64,000 nt of DNA from Saprospiraceae bacterium. GTDB taxonomy: Bacteria; Bacteroidota; Bacteroidia; Chitinophagales; Saprospiraceae. The notes beneath the pieces are model-generated. The model was not told the origin of the DNA. It saw only the letters and a list, made by a program, of their open reading frames with translations, and ran no database searches. Shown here in pieces: positions 19,601 to 28,514 of this stretch. Position numbers and translations under genes: made by a program. The DNA is taken from positions 62,001 to 126,000 of the forward strand of contig JAIYAP010000044.1 of NCBI GenBank assembly GCA_027488935.1, in the 5' to 3' direction. The first letter of the stretch is position 1, and each line of letters begins with the position of its first letter.

Positions 19601-20062
19601 CTATTTGGTCCAACTTTCTGGCACCCCATTTGGGTCGCCCATTTTGACAAAATCAATTCGCTGTGGAGTAAATCCTTGTACAGCCAGACATACATCATCC
19701 TGTCCACGCAACATCACAGAGGCAATGATTTCGCGGTATTTTTTATTCATGGCTCCGCAAGTAAGGTCTGGGTAAAGTGCATATTTTACCGAAAGACTAG
19801 GTCCAGGTTTGCCATTTTCATATCGGATACAAGTACCATCCTTGATTTCATATTCAATACCGGGTTCTGCGGATGCTTTCCAGCGGCCTTGCAAGGATGA
19901 TTTTAGCAATGCAACAACGCCTTCATCGGCAGCCTGTTTCTGCTCGGATTCCGTTTTGGGCGCACCAACTGGTTTTTCCTTTTTTTCAGGCGTTTCCTGG
20001 TTGCAGGCACCTAAAAACAACAATATACTGAGTAAAGCGCAGGAAAATTGGATATACTTCAT
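19601..20062 (-). CDS. Small lipoprotein of unknown function inserted between nuoK and nuoL
   Basis: A 153-residue protein with a clean lipoprotein signal: hydrophobic stretch, then lipobox LGAC with Cys20. A charged Glu/Lys/Pro-rich linker follows (about 22-50), then a compact domain whose GRWKAS and IKDGTCIRYENGKPG segments suggest a small lipocalin-like or META-like beta fold. Two further cysteines (in DGTC and LTCGAM) and one near the C-terminus could pair. It is co-directional with the nuo genes, 14 bp after nuoK and 63 bp before nuoL, and so is probably co-transcribed. The product should be periplasmic or outer-membrane anchored, a different compartment from most complex I biogenesis steps. 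Role unknown. Confidence 0.8.
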   Translation of the reverse strand: MKYIQFSCALLSILLFLGACNQETPEKKEKPVGAPKTESEQKQAADEGVVALLKSSLQGRWKASAEPGIEYEIKDGTCIRYENGKPGPSLSVKYALYPDLTCGAMNKKYREIIASVMLRGQDDVCLAVQGFTPQRIDFVKMGDPNGVPESWTK

Positions 20063-20076
20063 GGTTAAATTGGTTT

Positions 20077-20397
20077 TTAGTTGCGGATTTTATCCAAAAA
20101 CGAAATATCAGTCGATTTTGTATTGCGGTAAATCATTACCAGAATACCTAATCCGACAGCCGCTTCTGCAGCAGCAACCACCATGATGAAAAATACCATG
20201 ATTTGGCCTTGTCCATCCGACAAATAGGTGGAAAATGCGGCCAATAATAGATTTACTGCATTGAGCATCAATTCAATACACATTAATACTACGATTGCAT
20301 TACGGCGTATCAAAACACCAAATACCCCAATACAAAACAGAATGGAACTGAGGTACACGTAATAATCGATCGGAACAGATTTTATGATTTCGAGCAT
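20077..20397 (-). CDS. nuoK: NADH-quinone oxidoreductase subunit K
   Basis: A 106-residue, three-helix complex I subunit of standard length. It carries the two conserved membrane glutamates in the family segments MCIELMLNAVNL and AAAEAAVGLGILV that are needed for coupled proton transfer. 20 bp after nuoJ. Confidence 0.96.
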   Translation of the reverse strand: MLEIIKSVPIDYYVYLSSILFCIGVFGVLIRRNAIVVLMCIELMLNAVNLLLAAFSTYLSDGQGQIMVFFIMVVAAAEAAVGLGILVMIYRNTKSTDISFLDKIRN

Positions 20398-20417
20398 GGC
20401 TGCGCTGAGTTGTCAGT

Positions 20418-20918
20418 TTAAATTTTAAGATCGCGTTTTCCTACCAATACGGCGCCGACCATGGCAGCCAAAAACAAAATACCGGCAATTTCAAAAGGCA
20501 CCACGAAATCGCGGAATAACACGGTTCCAAGGTTTTTGACCAGGCCCACTGCAGGATCGGCATTGGCCACCTGCTGAAGTTGAATGCTCCCTTTTAGTGC
20601 ACCCAAAAAGGTAAGCAGGAGCAAACCTGCCGCAATTGCTGCTGCAAATTTCCAACCCACCGACTTTTGTGGTTCGGTATCTTTATTCAAGTTGAGGAGC
20701 ATCAGTACAAACAGGAACAATACCATGATGGCGCCTGCATATACGATAATATGGACCACCGCCAAAAATTGCGCATTGAGCAGAATGTAATGCGCTGCAA
20801 TGGAAAAAAAGGTAAGAATCAAGTACAACACACTGTGAATTGGGTTTTTAGTAAACACCATCAACAGTGAAAAGAAGACTGAAACAACCGCCAGGGTCAG
20901 AAAAATGGCAAGTGTCAT
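20418..20918 (-). CDS. nuoJ: NADH-quinone oxidoreductase subunit J
   Basis: A 166-residue, five-helix complex I membrane subunit. The conserved third helix VHIIVYAGAIMVLFLFVLM, with its pi-bulge region, is clear. The 128 bp between nuoI and nuoJ is the longest gap inside the operon; it contains no coding signal or obvious hairpin that I could support. Confidence 0.95.
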   Translation of the reverse strand: MTLAIFLTLAVVSVFFSLLMVFTKNPIHSVLYLILTFFSIAAHYILLNAQFLAVVHIIVYAGAIMVLFLFVLMLLNLNKDTEPQKSVGWKFAAAIAAGLLLLTFLGALKGSIQLQQVANADPAVGLVKNLGTVLFRDFVVPFEIAGILFLAAMVGAVLVGKRDLKI

Positions 20919-21046
20919 GTCGGTTAGTCGTTAGTTAGCGCGCGGCTTGAATTAGGTGCGGCAAAGAAAAAATTCAGAATACTCTGGTTGAATGTCAGGA
21001 GGTTCTTGGGTTGAAACAAGTTCCAGTAATCGGTAATGGGACAAGG

Positions 21047-21610
21047 TTATTTTGCCGTTTCAGAAGCCCATTTTGGCTCTTGCACATGCTTTTGGCGCTT
21101 GGTTACATCAATGCGCTTATCGGGCGTCGTACCTTCTACCAACATATCTTTCCCAAAAATGAACCCATCGCGTGCATAATCGGAAGGCACAATGCGATCT
21201 GTCAAGAAAATGGCTTCTTTCGGGCATGCTTCCTCGCACAATCCGCAAAAAATACAACGCAACATGTTGATTTCGTACACAGCGGCGTATTTTTCCTCTT
21301 TGTAAAGGTGTTCTTCGCCTTTTTCGCGTTCTTCTGCTACCATGGTGATGGCTTCTGCCGGACAAGCCACGGCACACAACCCACAGGCTGTGCAGTTTTC
21401 ACGACCCTGTTCGTCGCGTTTCAATACATGCCAGCCCCGAAAAACGGGTGCAAATTCGCGATGCTGATCGGGGTACTTAACCGTAGCAGGCTTCATGAAA
21501 AAGTGCCGTATAGTAATCGACATCCCTTTGAGAATGGCTGGAAGGTAAATACGCTCCCAAAAATTCATCTTTTTATTGACAACGTGTACGGAACGGTTAG
21601 TCAGTTGCAT
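21047..21610 (-). CDS. nuoI: NADH-quinone oxidoreductase subunit I (2 x 4Fe-4S)
   Basis: A 187-residue ferredoxin-like subunit carrying clusters N6a and N6b. The two CxxCxxCxxxCP motifs are at Cys73/76/79/83 and Cys119/122/125/129. It passes electrons from the peripheral arm toward NuoB. The N-terminus could also begin at an internal ATG (MNFWERIYLP, codon 15), which aligns better with the family start; I keep the longer form with lower certainty about the first 14 residues. Confidence 0.95.
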   Translation of the reverse strand: MQLTNRSVHVVNKKMNFWERIYLPAILKGMSITIRHFFMKPATVKYPDQHREFAPVFRGWHVLKRDEQGRENCTACGLCAVACPAEAITMVAEEREKGEEHLYKEEKYAAVYEINMLRCIFCGLCEEACPKEAIFLTDRIVPSDYARDGFIFGKDMLVEGTTPDKRIDVTKRQKHVQEPKWASETAK

Positions 21611-21662
21611 ATTTTTTTAATATTTCTTTTGCTGATCGAATAGGATCGCTGTAATCCCAATT

Positions 21663-22697
21663 TTAATTTCCAAATAACAGAATGCCCCCCCCTGTTAATA
21701 CCATGTTTAAAATGGCCAATGGAATGAGTGATTTCCAGCCCAAGTGCATCAATTGGTCATATCGGAAGCGCGGAAGCGTCCAACGAATCCACATGAACAC
21801 AAAAATGAAAAAGAAAATTTTGGCAAACAACACAATCGGGCCCATGAGTCCACCAAGCCATGCCGGATCCAAGCCCGGGAAATTGTACCCGCCAAAATAG
21901 AGGGTAGAAATCACCGCACAGGAAATAAACATATTGATATATTCGGCAAACAGGAAAAAGCCCAGTTTCATCGAACTATATTCGGTGTGATATCCGCCAA
22001 TCAATTCGGTTTCACACTCTGCCATATCAAACGGTGCGCGGTTGCACTCTGCCAGGGCGCAGGTAAAAAAGATGATAAAACCCAAAGGCTGATAAATGAT
22101 GTTCCACCCAAAACCAGTTTGTTGCTCGGCAATATCGCGCAAACTCAAACTGCCGGAAATCATCACCACCGAAATGAGCGCAAGTCCCATCGCCAATTCA
22201 TACGAAATCATCTGTGAACTGGCACGAATGGCGCCATACAGGGAATATTTATTATTAGATGCCCAGCCGCCAATCATAATGCCATATACACCTAAGGAAA
22301 CAAAACCCATGATGTACAAAATACCAATGTTAATGTTGGTCACCTGTAAGTCAATGGAACCGCCAAACAAGGTCAGTTGTGTTCCCCAGGGAATCACCGC
22401 ACTGGTCATACAAGCCACAAAAATGAACGCACCTGGTGCCAGGATGTACAACCATTTTTCTGCCTGATTCGGCATAAAATCTTCTTTGGTAAACATTTTT
22501 ACCCCGTCGGCAATCGGCTGCAGAAGTCCCCAAGGGCCTGCGCGATCCGGACCAATGCGATCCTGCATGAACGCGGCAATTTTGCGCTCGCCATAAGTAG
22601 AGTAGGCCGCAACACCTAAAGTGATGGTAAATAAAACGACAATCAAGATCATTTTTTCAACCACAACGGCAAACACGAACAGTAAAAAAATACTCAT
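21663..22697 (-). CDS. nuoH: NADH-quinone oxidoreductase subunit H
   Basis: A 344-residue membrane subunit that forms the quinone-access chamber. Family segments are intact, including RIGPDRAGPWGLLQP near the N-terminus, AECNRAPFDMAECETELI in the acidic loop facing the quinone site, and the C-terminal RWTLPRFRYDQLM. Eight helices are expected. Normal length. Confidence 0.96.
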   Translation of the reverse strand: MSIFLLFVFAVVVEKMILIVVLFTITLGVAAYSTYGERKIAAFMQDRIGPDRAGPWGLLQPIADGVKMFTKEDFMPNQAEKWLYILAPGAFIFVACMTSAVIPWGTQLTLFGGSIDLQVTNINIGILYIMGFVSLGVYGIMIGGWASNNKYSLYGAIRASSQMISYELAMGLALISVVMISGSLSLRDIAEQQTGFGWNIIYQPLGFIIFFTCALAECNRAPFDMAECETELIGGYHTEYSSMKLGFFLFAEYINMFISCAVISTLYFGGYNFPGLDPAWLGGLMGPIVLFAKIFFFIFVFMWIRWTLPRFRYDQLMHLGWKSLIPLAILNMVLTGGGILLFGN

Positions 22698-22738
22698 ATT
22701 AAGTGGTATTTAACCAGAATTCAACTTTTTTAAATGAA

Positions 22739-23671
22739 TTAGCGCACCGTCAATGCCTTCTGGCCATAGTGGCCTTGTGCAATTACGGAATGCCGATCAA
22801 TACTACGCGGACCTTCCACCACCCAATCGCCCGGTGCTTTTTTCTCAAAACGACAAGTATTGCAAATGAAATCGTGTACTTCGCCGTATTTGTCTTTGCG
22901 GGCCGTTACGCGGTAAATTTCGTTGCCGTACATCCACACCACTGCTTTGCCGCTGCAGGTAGGACAATCGCGGTGGGCATCCATGGCATCCAGGAACCAA
23001 ACGCGGCTTTTGAAACGGAAGGTACGATCGGTCAATGCACCCACTGGACAAACATCAATGACGTTGCCAGAGAAATCATTGTCAATCGCCTTTTCAATCA
23101 TCGTACTGATTTCCGAATGGTCGCCGCGGTTCAAAATACCGTGTACGCGATTGTCGGTCAATTGATTAGCGACATACACACAACGGTAGCACAAAATGCA
23201 ACGGGTCATGTGCAATTTGATATAAGGGCCGATGTCGATTTTTTCGAACGTACGGCGTTCAAATTCATAGCGGGTACCTGCTGCGCCGTGTTCAAAAGCC
23301 AAATCCTGCAAATGACATTCGCCTGCCTGATCGCAAATAGGGCAATCGAGCGGGTGGTTGAGCAGCAAAAACTCTACGACCCCTGCGCGTGCTTTTTGCA
23401 CTTCCTCGCTGGTGATATTGGCCACTTCCATACCGTCCATGACCATGGTCTGGCAGGAAGTAACGAGTTTGGGCATTGGGCGCGGGTCTTTTTCGGAGCC
23501 TTTGGTCACTTTCACCAAACAGGTGCGGCATTTACTGCCTGAACCTTGTAGGGTAGAGTAGTAGCACATGGCGGGCGGCACAATATCGCCTCCAATCATG
23601 CGGGCTGCCTGCAGGATGGTGGTGCCATCGGGCACTTCCATTTCGAATCCGTCTATTTTTACTTTTGGCAT
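22739..23671 (-). CDS. nuoG: Short NuoG-type iron-sulfur subunit lacking the molybdopterin-like domain
   Basis: A 310-residue protein covering only the N-terminal iron-sulfur part of NuoG. Seen in order: the 2Fe-2S N1b ligands (MCYYS, KCRTC, LVTSC), the HxxxCxxCxxxxxC motif for N5 (HPLDCPICDQAGEC), the N4 ligands (CILCYRC with CPVGAL), and a C-terminal CxxC pair set (CPTC and CNTC) at the N7-like position. The chain ends where full-length NuoG continues for several hundred residues into a molybdopterin-oxidoreductase-like domain. Short NuoG forms are known in Bacteroidota, so this is probably functional and not truncated. Confidence 0.92.
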   Translation of the reverse strand: MPKVKIDGFEMEVPDGTTILQAARMIGGDIVPPAMCYYSTLQGSGSKCRTCLVKVTKGSEKDPRPMPKLVTSCQTMVMDGMEVANITSEEVQKARAGVVEFLLLNHPLDCPICDQAGECHLQDLAFEHGAAGTRYEFERRTFEKIDIGPYIKLHMTRCILCYRCVYVANQLTDNRVHGILNRGDHSEISTMIEKAIDNDFSGNVIDVCPVGALTDRTFRFKSRVWFLDAMDAHRDCPTCSGKAVVWMYGNEIYRVTARKDKYGEVHDFICNTCRFEKKAPGDWVVEGPRSIDRHSVIAQGHYGQKALTVR

Positions 23672-23731
23672 AGCAGTTATGCTGGTTGTATTTTTTGTAA
23701 ATGTTGGATTAAAAAGGGTTTAAGCGAATCA

Positions 23732-25072
23732 TTACACAGCAACGGGTTCGCGAACCAACCCATAATTCCGTTCCATACAAGCTTTCGGCTCGTGTACGTG
23801 CCACTCAAATTCCTCCCGGAAATGCCGCACCGCTGCTGCAACCGGCCAGGCCGCTGCATCACCGAGTGGACAAATGGTATTGCCTTCAATCTTTTTCGCA
23901 ATATCTACCAGCATATCAATGTCCGACAGTTTGCCTTGGCCATTTTCCATGCGCCAAAGTACTTTTTCCATCCAGCCTGTTCCTTCGCGGCATGGCGAAC
24001 ATTGTCCGCAAGATTCGTGGCGGTAGAAACGGGCAAAGTTCCAGGTATTGCGCACAATGCATTGATCTTCATCGTACACAATGAATCCACCCGAACCCAG
24101 CATAGAGCCGGAAACGAAACCACCATCCGACAAACTTTCGTAGGTCATCAGGCGTTGCTCGCCGTTGGCCGTTTTATTGATCAAGAAATGCGGCAAAATG
24201 GGCACAGAAGACCCACCTGGCACACAAGCCTTTAGTTGTTTGCCATTTTTGATGCCACCACAGTATTCATCCGAGTAGATAAACTCTTCCACCGGAACGC
24301 CCAATTCAATTTCATACACACCCGGACGGTTAATATTGCCACCCGCGCTGATCAATTTGGTGCCGGTGCTTTTGCCAATGCCGATTTTGGCATATTCATC
24401 GCCGCCATCGTTGATAATCGGCACGACGGCAGCAATGGTTTCTACGTTATTTACCACCGTTGGACTTGCCCACAAGCCTTTTACGGCTGGGAATGGTGGT
24501 TTTACACGTGGATTACCGCGTTTACCTTCCAAACTTTCGATCAAAGCCGTTTCTTCACCGCAGATATACGCGCCTGCGCCCGGGGCAACATACAAATCGA
24601 GGTCGTAACCCGATCCGAGGATGTTTTTACCCAACCAGCCATTGGCATAGGCCTCTTGAATGGCTTTTTCAAGGATAAACACGATCCAGGAATACTCACC
24701 GCGGATATAGATATAGGAAGTATTGGCACCCAAAGCATAGCTGGAAGTAATCATCCCTTCAATCAGCAGGTGCGGAATTTTTTCCATCAAATAGCGGTCC
24801 TTGAACGTACCAGGCTCGCTTTCGTCGGCATTGCACAACAAATAGCGCGGTACTCCTTCCGGTTTTGCCAGAAAAGACCATTTCATACCCGTTGGAAAGC
24901 CCGCGCCACCGCGACCGCGTAAGCCGGATTTTTTCACTTCTTCCAAAACGCCTTCGGGCGACATGGATTTCAGTGCTTTTTCCACTGAGCGGTAGCCGCC
25001 TTGTTTGCGGTACACTTCGTAGGTGCGGATGCCCTCTACTTGGGCGTGTTCAATCAGGAGTTTGCGTCCCAT
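23732..25072 (-). CDS. nuoF: NADH-quinone oxidoreductase subunit F (NADH/FMN site)
   Basis: A 446-residue NADH-binding flavoprotein subunit. The FMN/NADH loops are intact (GLRGRGGAGFPTGMKW and NADESEPGTFKDR), and the N3 4Fe-4S cluster ligands are in ESCGQCSPCREG plus the later Cys in NTICPLGD. It accepts hydride from NADH and passes electrons to N3. The spacing after the preceding DUF2750 gene (30 bp) supports co-transcription. Confidence 0.96.
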   Translation of the reverse strand: MGRKLLIEHAQVEGIRTYEVYRKQGGYRSVEKALKSMSPEGVLEEVKKSGLRGRGGAGFPTGMKWSFLAKPEGVPRYLLCNADESEPGTFKDRYLMEKIPHLLIEGMITSSYALGANTSYIYIRGEYSWIVFILEKAIQEAYANGWLGKNILGSGYDLDLYVAPGAGAYICGEETALIESLEGKRGNPRVKPPFPAVKGLWASPTVVNNVETIAAVVPIINDGGDEYAKIGIGKSTGTKLISAGGNINRPGVYEIELGVPVEEFIYSDEYCGGIKNGKQLKACVPGGSSVPILPHFLINKTANGEQRLMTYESLSDGGFVSGSMLGSGGFIVYDEDQCIVRNTWNFARFYRHESCGQCSPCREGTGWMEKVLWRMENGQGKLSDIDMLVDIAKKIEGNTICPLGDAAAWPVAAAVRHFREEFEWHVHEPKACMERNYGLVREPVAV

Positions 25073-25102
25073 TTTATCGAAAATAGTTGAAATTCAACAA
25101 AT

Positions 25103-25510
25103 TTATTTTGTGATGCGCTTGCCGTCTTCGTCGTACTGCTCCAATTCTTTCAGCAAATCTTCTTTCAACAAACTTGGTTCTACCACCGCGCCGTTAAATT
25201 CAGTATTGGGGCAAACAGCCACCAGCATGCCTTCCGTTTCCATTTCATCCAGCCACTCAAGTAGTTCATTTACATCGAGTTCCATCACATCATACTCCTC
25301 AAAATCGGCTGCTTTGCGAAAGGTTTCCGCAATTTCAGGATCCGGGAAAAAAGGTAGGATATCGGCGTTATCATCATCGCCCAACATGGCCCAGCCTTCT
25401 TCGTCGCCCAAACCAAACACTACTTCGGATTCTGCTACTTTCTTGATGAAATATTCGTAGCGTTTCTCTCCTGGTTTTTTGAATATTTTTTCTACTTCTG
25501 CAGGTGTCAT
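25103..25510 (-). CDS. DUF2750-like small acidic protein inserted between nuoE and nuoF
   Basis: A 135-residue soluble, acidic protein. It resembles the DUF2750 family: an N-terminal KRYEYFIKKVAESEVVFGL segment, a GWAML turn, an LPFFPDPEIAETF segment and a C-terminal LVAVCPNTE strand followed by a helix. No signal peptide or membrane helix, so it is cytoplasmic. I start at the ATG at 25510; the frame extends seven codons upstream to a TTG that directly abuts the nuoE stop. It lies in the operon between the two subunits that form the NADH-dehydrogenase head, which suggests but does not prove a link to complex I assembly or regulation. Confidence 0.78.
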   Translation of the reverse strand: MTPAEVEKIFKKPGEKRYEYFIKKVAESEVVFGLGDEEGWAMLGDDDNADILPFFPDPEIAETFRKAADFEEYDVMELDVNELLEWLDEMETEGMLVAVCPNTEFNGAVVEPSLLKEDLLKELEQYDEDGKRITK

Positions 25511-25531
25511 TGCAATTAGTTTTAGGTTCAA

Positions 25532-26077
25532 TTAATGCATTTTCCAGGTACCCTTGTCGATTTTACCGGCGCGACAATCTTCCAGAAATTGGTCAATTTT
25601 GGCCTCTGTCAGGTGTTCATGGTAAAATTCGCCGACTTGCATCATGGGTGCGTACCCGCAGGCGCCTAAACATTCCACTTCTTTGATGGTAAAAACGCCA
25701 TCGGGGGTAGTTTTGCCAGTTCCGATACCCAATTTTTGCTGAGTATACGCAATAATCCGCTCGGCCCCTTCAATGGCGCAAGGACCGGTGTGGCAAAACT
25801 CCAATACATATTTACCAACGGGCTCCAGGTTGTACATGGAGTAAAAGGTAGCCACCTCATACACTTCAATGGGATGGATGCTCATCACAGCCGCCACCTG
25901 GTCCATCGCAGCGATGCTGAGCCAACCATGGTTTTCTTCCTGTGCAATATGCAGAATCCGCAAAATTGCACTTTTATGTTTTCCTTCCGGAAATTTTTGC
26001 ATCAATGCTTTCGCTTCCGCCAAAGCGGCTTCGGAGAACTGGAACGGTGTTCCGTTGGTAGCACTTGTGGTTGTCAT
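25532..26077 (-). CDS. nuoE: NADH-quinone oxidoreductase subunit E (2Fe-2S)
   Basis: A 181-residue thioredoxin-like subunit with the N1a 2Fe-2S ligands in CHTGPC and VECLGACGYAP. It partners NuoF in the NADH-oxidising head. The N-terminal helical region contains HIAQEENHGWLS, typical of the family. 12 bp after nuoD. Confidence 0.96.
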   Translation of the reverse strand: MTTTSATNGTPFQFSEAALAEAKALMQKFPEGKHKSAILRILHIAQEENHGWLSIAAMDQVAAVMSIHPIEVYEVATFYSMYNLEPVGKYVLEFCHTGPCAIEGAERIIAYTQQKLGIGTGKTTPDGVFTIKEVECLGACGYAPMMQVGEFYHEHLTEAKIDQFLEDCRAGKIDKGTWKMH

Positions 26078-26089
26078 TTATTCTAATAT

Positions 26090-27295
26090 TTAAGCGTCTA
26101 ATTCTCCGGCGATTACATTCATGGAGCTCATCGTAAGGATGGCATCTGAAAGCATAGCGCCTTTAATCATTTCGGGATAGGCCTGGTAAAAAATGAAACA
26201 AGGCCGACGGAAGTGCAAACGATAAGGGGTACGGCCACCATCGCTGGTGAGGTAAAACCCAAGTTCGCCATTACCGCCTTCTACTGCATGGTACACTTCT
26301 CCTTTTGGAATTGGAACTTCACCCATCACCACTTTAAAGTGATAAATGAGGGCCTCCATTTTAGTGTACACATCGGGTTTATCGGGCAAATAATAATCGG
26401 GCACATCGGCGTGGTAAGCGCCTTCTGGCAAGTTATTATAAGCGTCGTTGATCAGTTTAAGCGACTGCCGAATTTCTTCCTGGCGCACCATAAAGCGGTC
26501 GTAGGTATCGCCGTTTTCGCCCACCGGGATGGTAAAGTCGAAATCGTTGTAGCTGGAATATGGTTCCATCACGCGTACATCGTAATCGACACCCGCTGCG
26601 CGCAGGTTTGGGCCTGTAAAACCATAACTGAGTGCTTTATCGGCGGTAATTGGGCCAGCGCCGATACAACGATCCATAAAGATTCGGTTGCGTTCGAGCA
26701 GGCTGCCAAATTCTTCAAATTTTGGCGGGAAGGTTTTCAAAAATTCCTTCAACAAACGGTGAAAACGCGGAGAAAAATCGCGCTCCATGCCGCCGATCCG
26801 GCCAATATTGGTCGTCAAACGTGTACCGCAAACTTCCTCAAACAGGTCATAAATGCGTTCGCGTTCCTGGAAAACGTAGGTAAAGCCAGTCAAAGCGCCC
26901 GTATCTACCCCAATTACCGAATTACAAACGAGGTGATCGGCAATACGCGAGAGTTCCATGATGATGATGCGCATGTATTGTGCGCGTTTGGGAAGCTCAA
27001 TTTTGGCGAGTTTTTCGACCGTCATGTGCCAGCCCATGTTGTTGATGGGGGAGGAGCAGTAGTTGAGTCGGTCGGTAATGGGTGTCACCTGGTTGAAAGG
27101 ACGGCGTTCGGCCAGTTTTTCAAATGCGCGGTGAATATATCCGATGGTAGGCTCGGCGCTCACGATTTTTTCCCCGTCCATTTTCAGGACATTTTGGAAA
27201 ATGCCGTGGGTAGCGGGGTGGGTTGGACCCAAATTGAGCGTCGCTAATTCGCCTTCGAAGTTATCTAATTGAGAAAAATAGGATTGAACCTGCAT
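26090..27295 (-). CDS. nuoD: NADH-quinone oxidoreductase subunit D
   Basis: A 401-residue 49-kDa-type subunit, related to hydrogenase large subunits, that builds the quinone pocket with NuoB. The N-terminal GPTHPATHGIF loop carries the conserved quinone-binding His, and RIADHLVCN and the C-terminal DGGRTPYRLHFRRPCF segments are intact. Separate from NuoC (not fused as in E. coli). Confidence 0.96.
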   Translation of the reverse strand: MQVQSYFSQLDNFEGELATLNLGPTHPATHGIFQNVLKMDGEKIVSAEPTIGYIHRAFEKLAERRPFNQVTPITDRLNYCSSPINNMGWHMTVEKLAKIELPKRAQYMRIIIMELSRIADHLVCNSVIGVDTGALTGFTYVFQERERIYDLFEEVCGTRLTTNIGRIGGMERDFSPRFHRLLKEFLKTFPPKFEEFGSLLERNRIFMDRCIGAGPITADKALSYGFTGPNLRAAGVDYDVRVMEPYSSYNDFDFTIPVGENGDTYDRFMVRQEEIRQSLKLINDAYNNLPEGAYHADVPDYYLPDKPDVYTKMEALIYHFKVVMGEVPIPKGEVYHAVEGGNGELGFYLTSDGGRTPYRLHFRRPCFIFYQAYPEMIKGAMLSDAILTMSSMNVIAGELDA

Positions 27296-27312
27296 TGCGC
27301 GGAGTATTAGAG

Positions 27313-27849
27313 TTAGTCGAGCCTTTGTTGATAGTTTCCTTCGCGGCCAAAAAAGCGGTCGTCTTTATCGGTACGGGTTCCGTCTTCCAGTTTGAATTCT
27401 TTCCGCATTGGGAAAACGTCCATGTCGTCCACATTCAGGATACGGCGCAAATCGGGATGTCCAGTGAAAATTACGCCGAAAAAGTCGTATTCCTGACGTT
27501 CCATCCAATTGGCAGATGGCCAAAGGCTGGTTAGGCTTGGAATATGTGGATCTGCAACCGGAATCCAAACGCGCACCCGGATGCGGCGGTTATCCAGCCA
27601 GTTATGCAAGTGGTAGGTAAGTCCCAATTCCCGGCCGGTTTGGTCGGGGTAGTGAATCGCATTGAGGGTAGTCAGGAAGTGATAGTTCAAATCCTTGTCT
27701 TCCTTCAGCAGGGTGAGCAGTCCGATCAGACTTTCTCTTGCGGTTTCAACGATCAGGATTCCGTCATAGGCCGTTTCCGAACTGAGCACCATTTCAGCGG
27801 CGTGCTGCATGATACGGGCGTGCACTAATTCATTTGTTAAACTGCTCAT
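27313..27849 (-). CDS. nuoC: NADH-quinone oxidoreductase subunit C
   Basis: A 178-residue 30-kDa-type subunit with the family signature around WMERQEYDFFGVIFTGHPDL. It belongs to the peripheral arm and sits on NuoD. 17 bp before nuoD and 48 bp after nuoB. Confidence 0.95.
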   Translation of the reverse strand: MSSLTNELVHARIMQHAAEMVLSSETAYDGILIVETARESLIGLLTLLKEDKDLNYHFLTTLNAIHYPDQTGRELGLTYHLHNWLDNRRIRVRVWIPVADPHIPSLTSLWPSANWMERQEYDFFGVIFTGHPDLRRILNVDDMDVFPMRKEFKLEDGTRTDKDDRFFGREGNYQQRLD

Positions 27850-27897
27850 ATAAAAGGTATGGCTGAATGTTCGTTTTGTGTCGACTTGGACGAAAAA

Positions 27898-28437
27898 TTA
27901 TCCGATCTGGTATTTTTCGAGCAGGTGTTGGTATTCAGGAGAGTACCTGCGGCGTGCGGGTTCGTTTTTAACCAATTCCTGAATTTTCATGACACCATCG
28001 ATAATTTGTTCCGGGCGCGGAGGGCAACCAGGCACGTACACATCTACCGGGATGACCTTATCAATGCCTTGAAGCACCGAATAGGTATCAAAAATACCGC
28101 CAGAACTTGCGCATGCACCTACCGCAATCACCCATTTAGGTTCTGCCATTTGGGTATATACCTGTTTGAGGATCGGACCCATTTTTTTGGCAATTGTACC
28201 CATAACCATGAGCAAGTCGGCCTGGCGCGGCGAGAAAGAAAGCCGCTCCATGCCGAAACGGGCAAGGTCGTAGTTGGCACCCATGGTAGCCATAAATTCA
28301 ATACCGCAACAAGAGGTAGCGAATGGAAGGGGCCAGATGGAGTTGGCACGGGCCAAACCGATGGCTTTGCTCATAGAAGTGGCGTAAAAACCTTCTCCGC
28401 CAAATCCTTCAGGCATTTCTGCAGCGTTAATCGACAT
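27898..28437 (-). CDS. nuoB: NADH-quinone oxidoreductase subunit B (cluster N2)
   Basis: A 179-residue subunit that carries the terminal N2 4Fe-4S cluster. The adjacent cysteine pair is in ATSCCGIEF, the third ligand in VGACASSGG and the fourth in VPGCPPRPE. It hands electrons to quinone at the interface with NuoD. Normal length. Confidence 0.97.
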   Translation of the reverse strand: MSINAAEMPEGFGGEGFYATSMSKAIGLARANSIWPLPFATSCCGIEFMATMGANYDLARFGMERLSFSPRQADLLMVMGTIAKKMGPILKQVYTQMAEPKWVIAVGACASSGGIFDTYSVLQGIDKVIPVDVYVPGCPPRPEQIIDGVMKIQELVKNEPARRRYSPEYQHLLEKYQIG

Positions 28438-28514
28438 AATACTTTATGTTATACGTGAACAGACAGGTAAAATTTATTGGTTTGATTTTCAAGGGATTAT
28501 TCAAAGATTGGATG

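Noticed and set aside
20919-21046. GTTAGTCGTTAGTTAG-like sequence in the nuoJ-nuoI gap considered as a third heptad array
   Set aside because: Only one or two imperfect units without an inverted partner; indistinguishable from chance.
22703-23542. A 279-codon plus-strand frame opposite nuoG
   Set aside because: Antisense shadow of the iron-sulfur subunit; no recognisable domain.
22739-23671. NuoG considered as a frameshifted or truncated gene
   Set aside because: The following bases toward nuoH contain no remnant of the molybdopterin-like domain, and short NuoG forms are known in this phylum.
26213-27247. A 344-codon plus-strand frame opposite nuoD
   Set aside because: nuoD is unambiguous on the minus strand. 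The antisense frame has low-complexity His/Phe/Ile-rich composition typical of a reversed coding frame.
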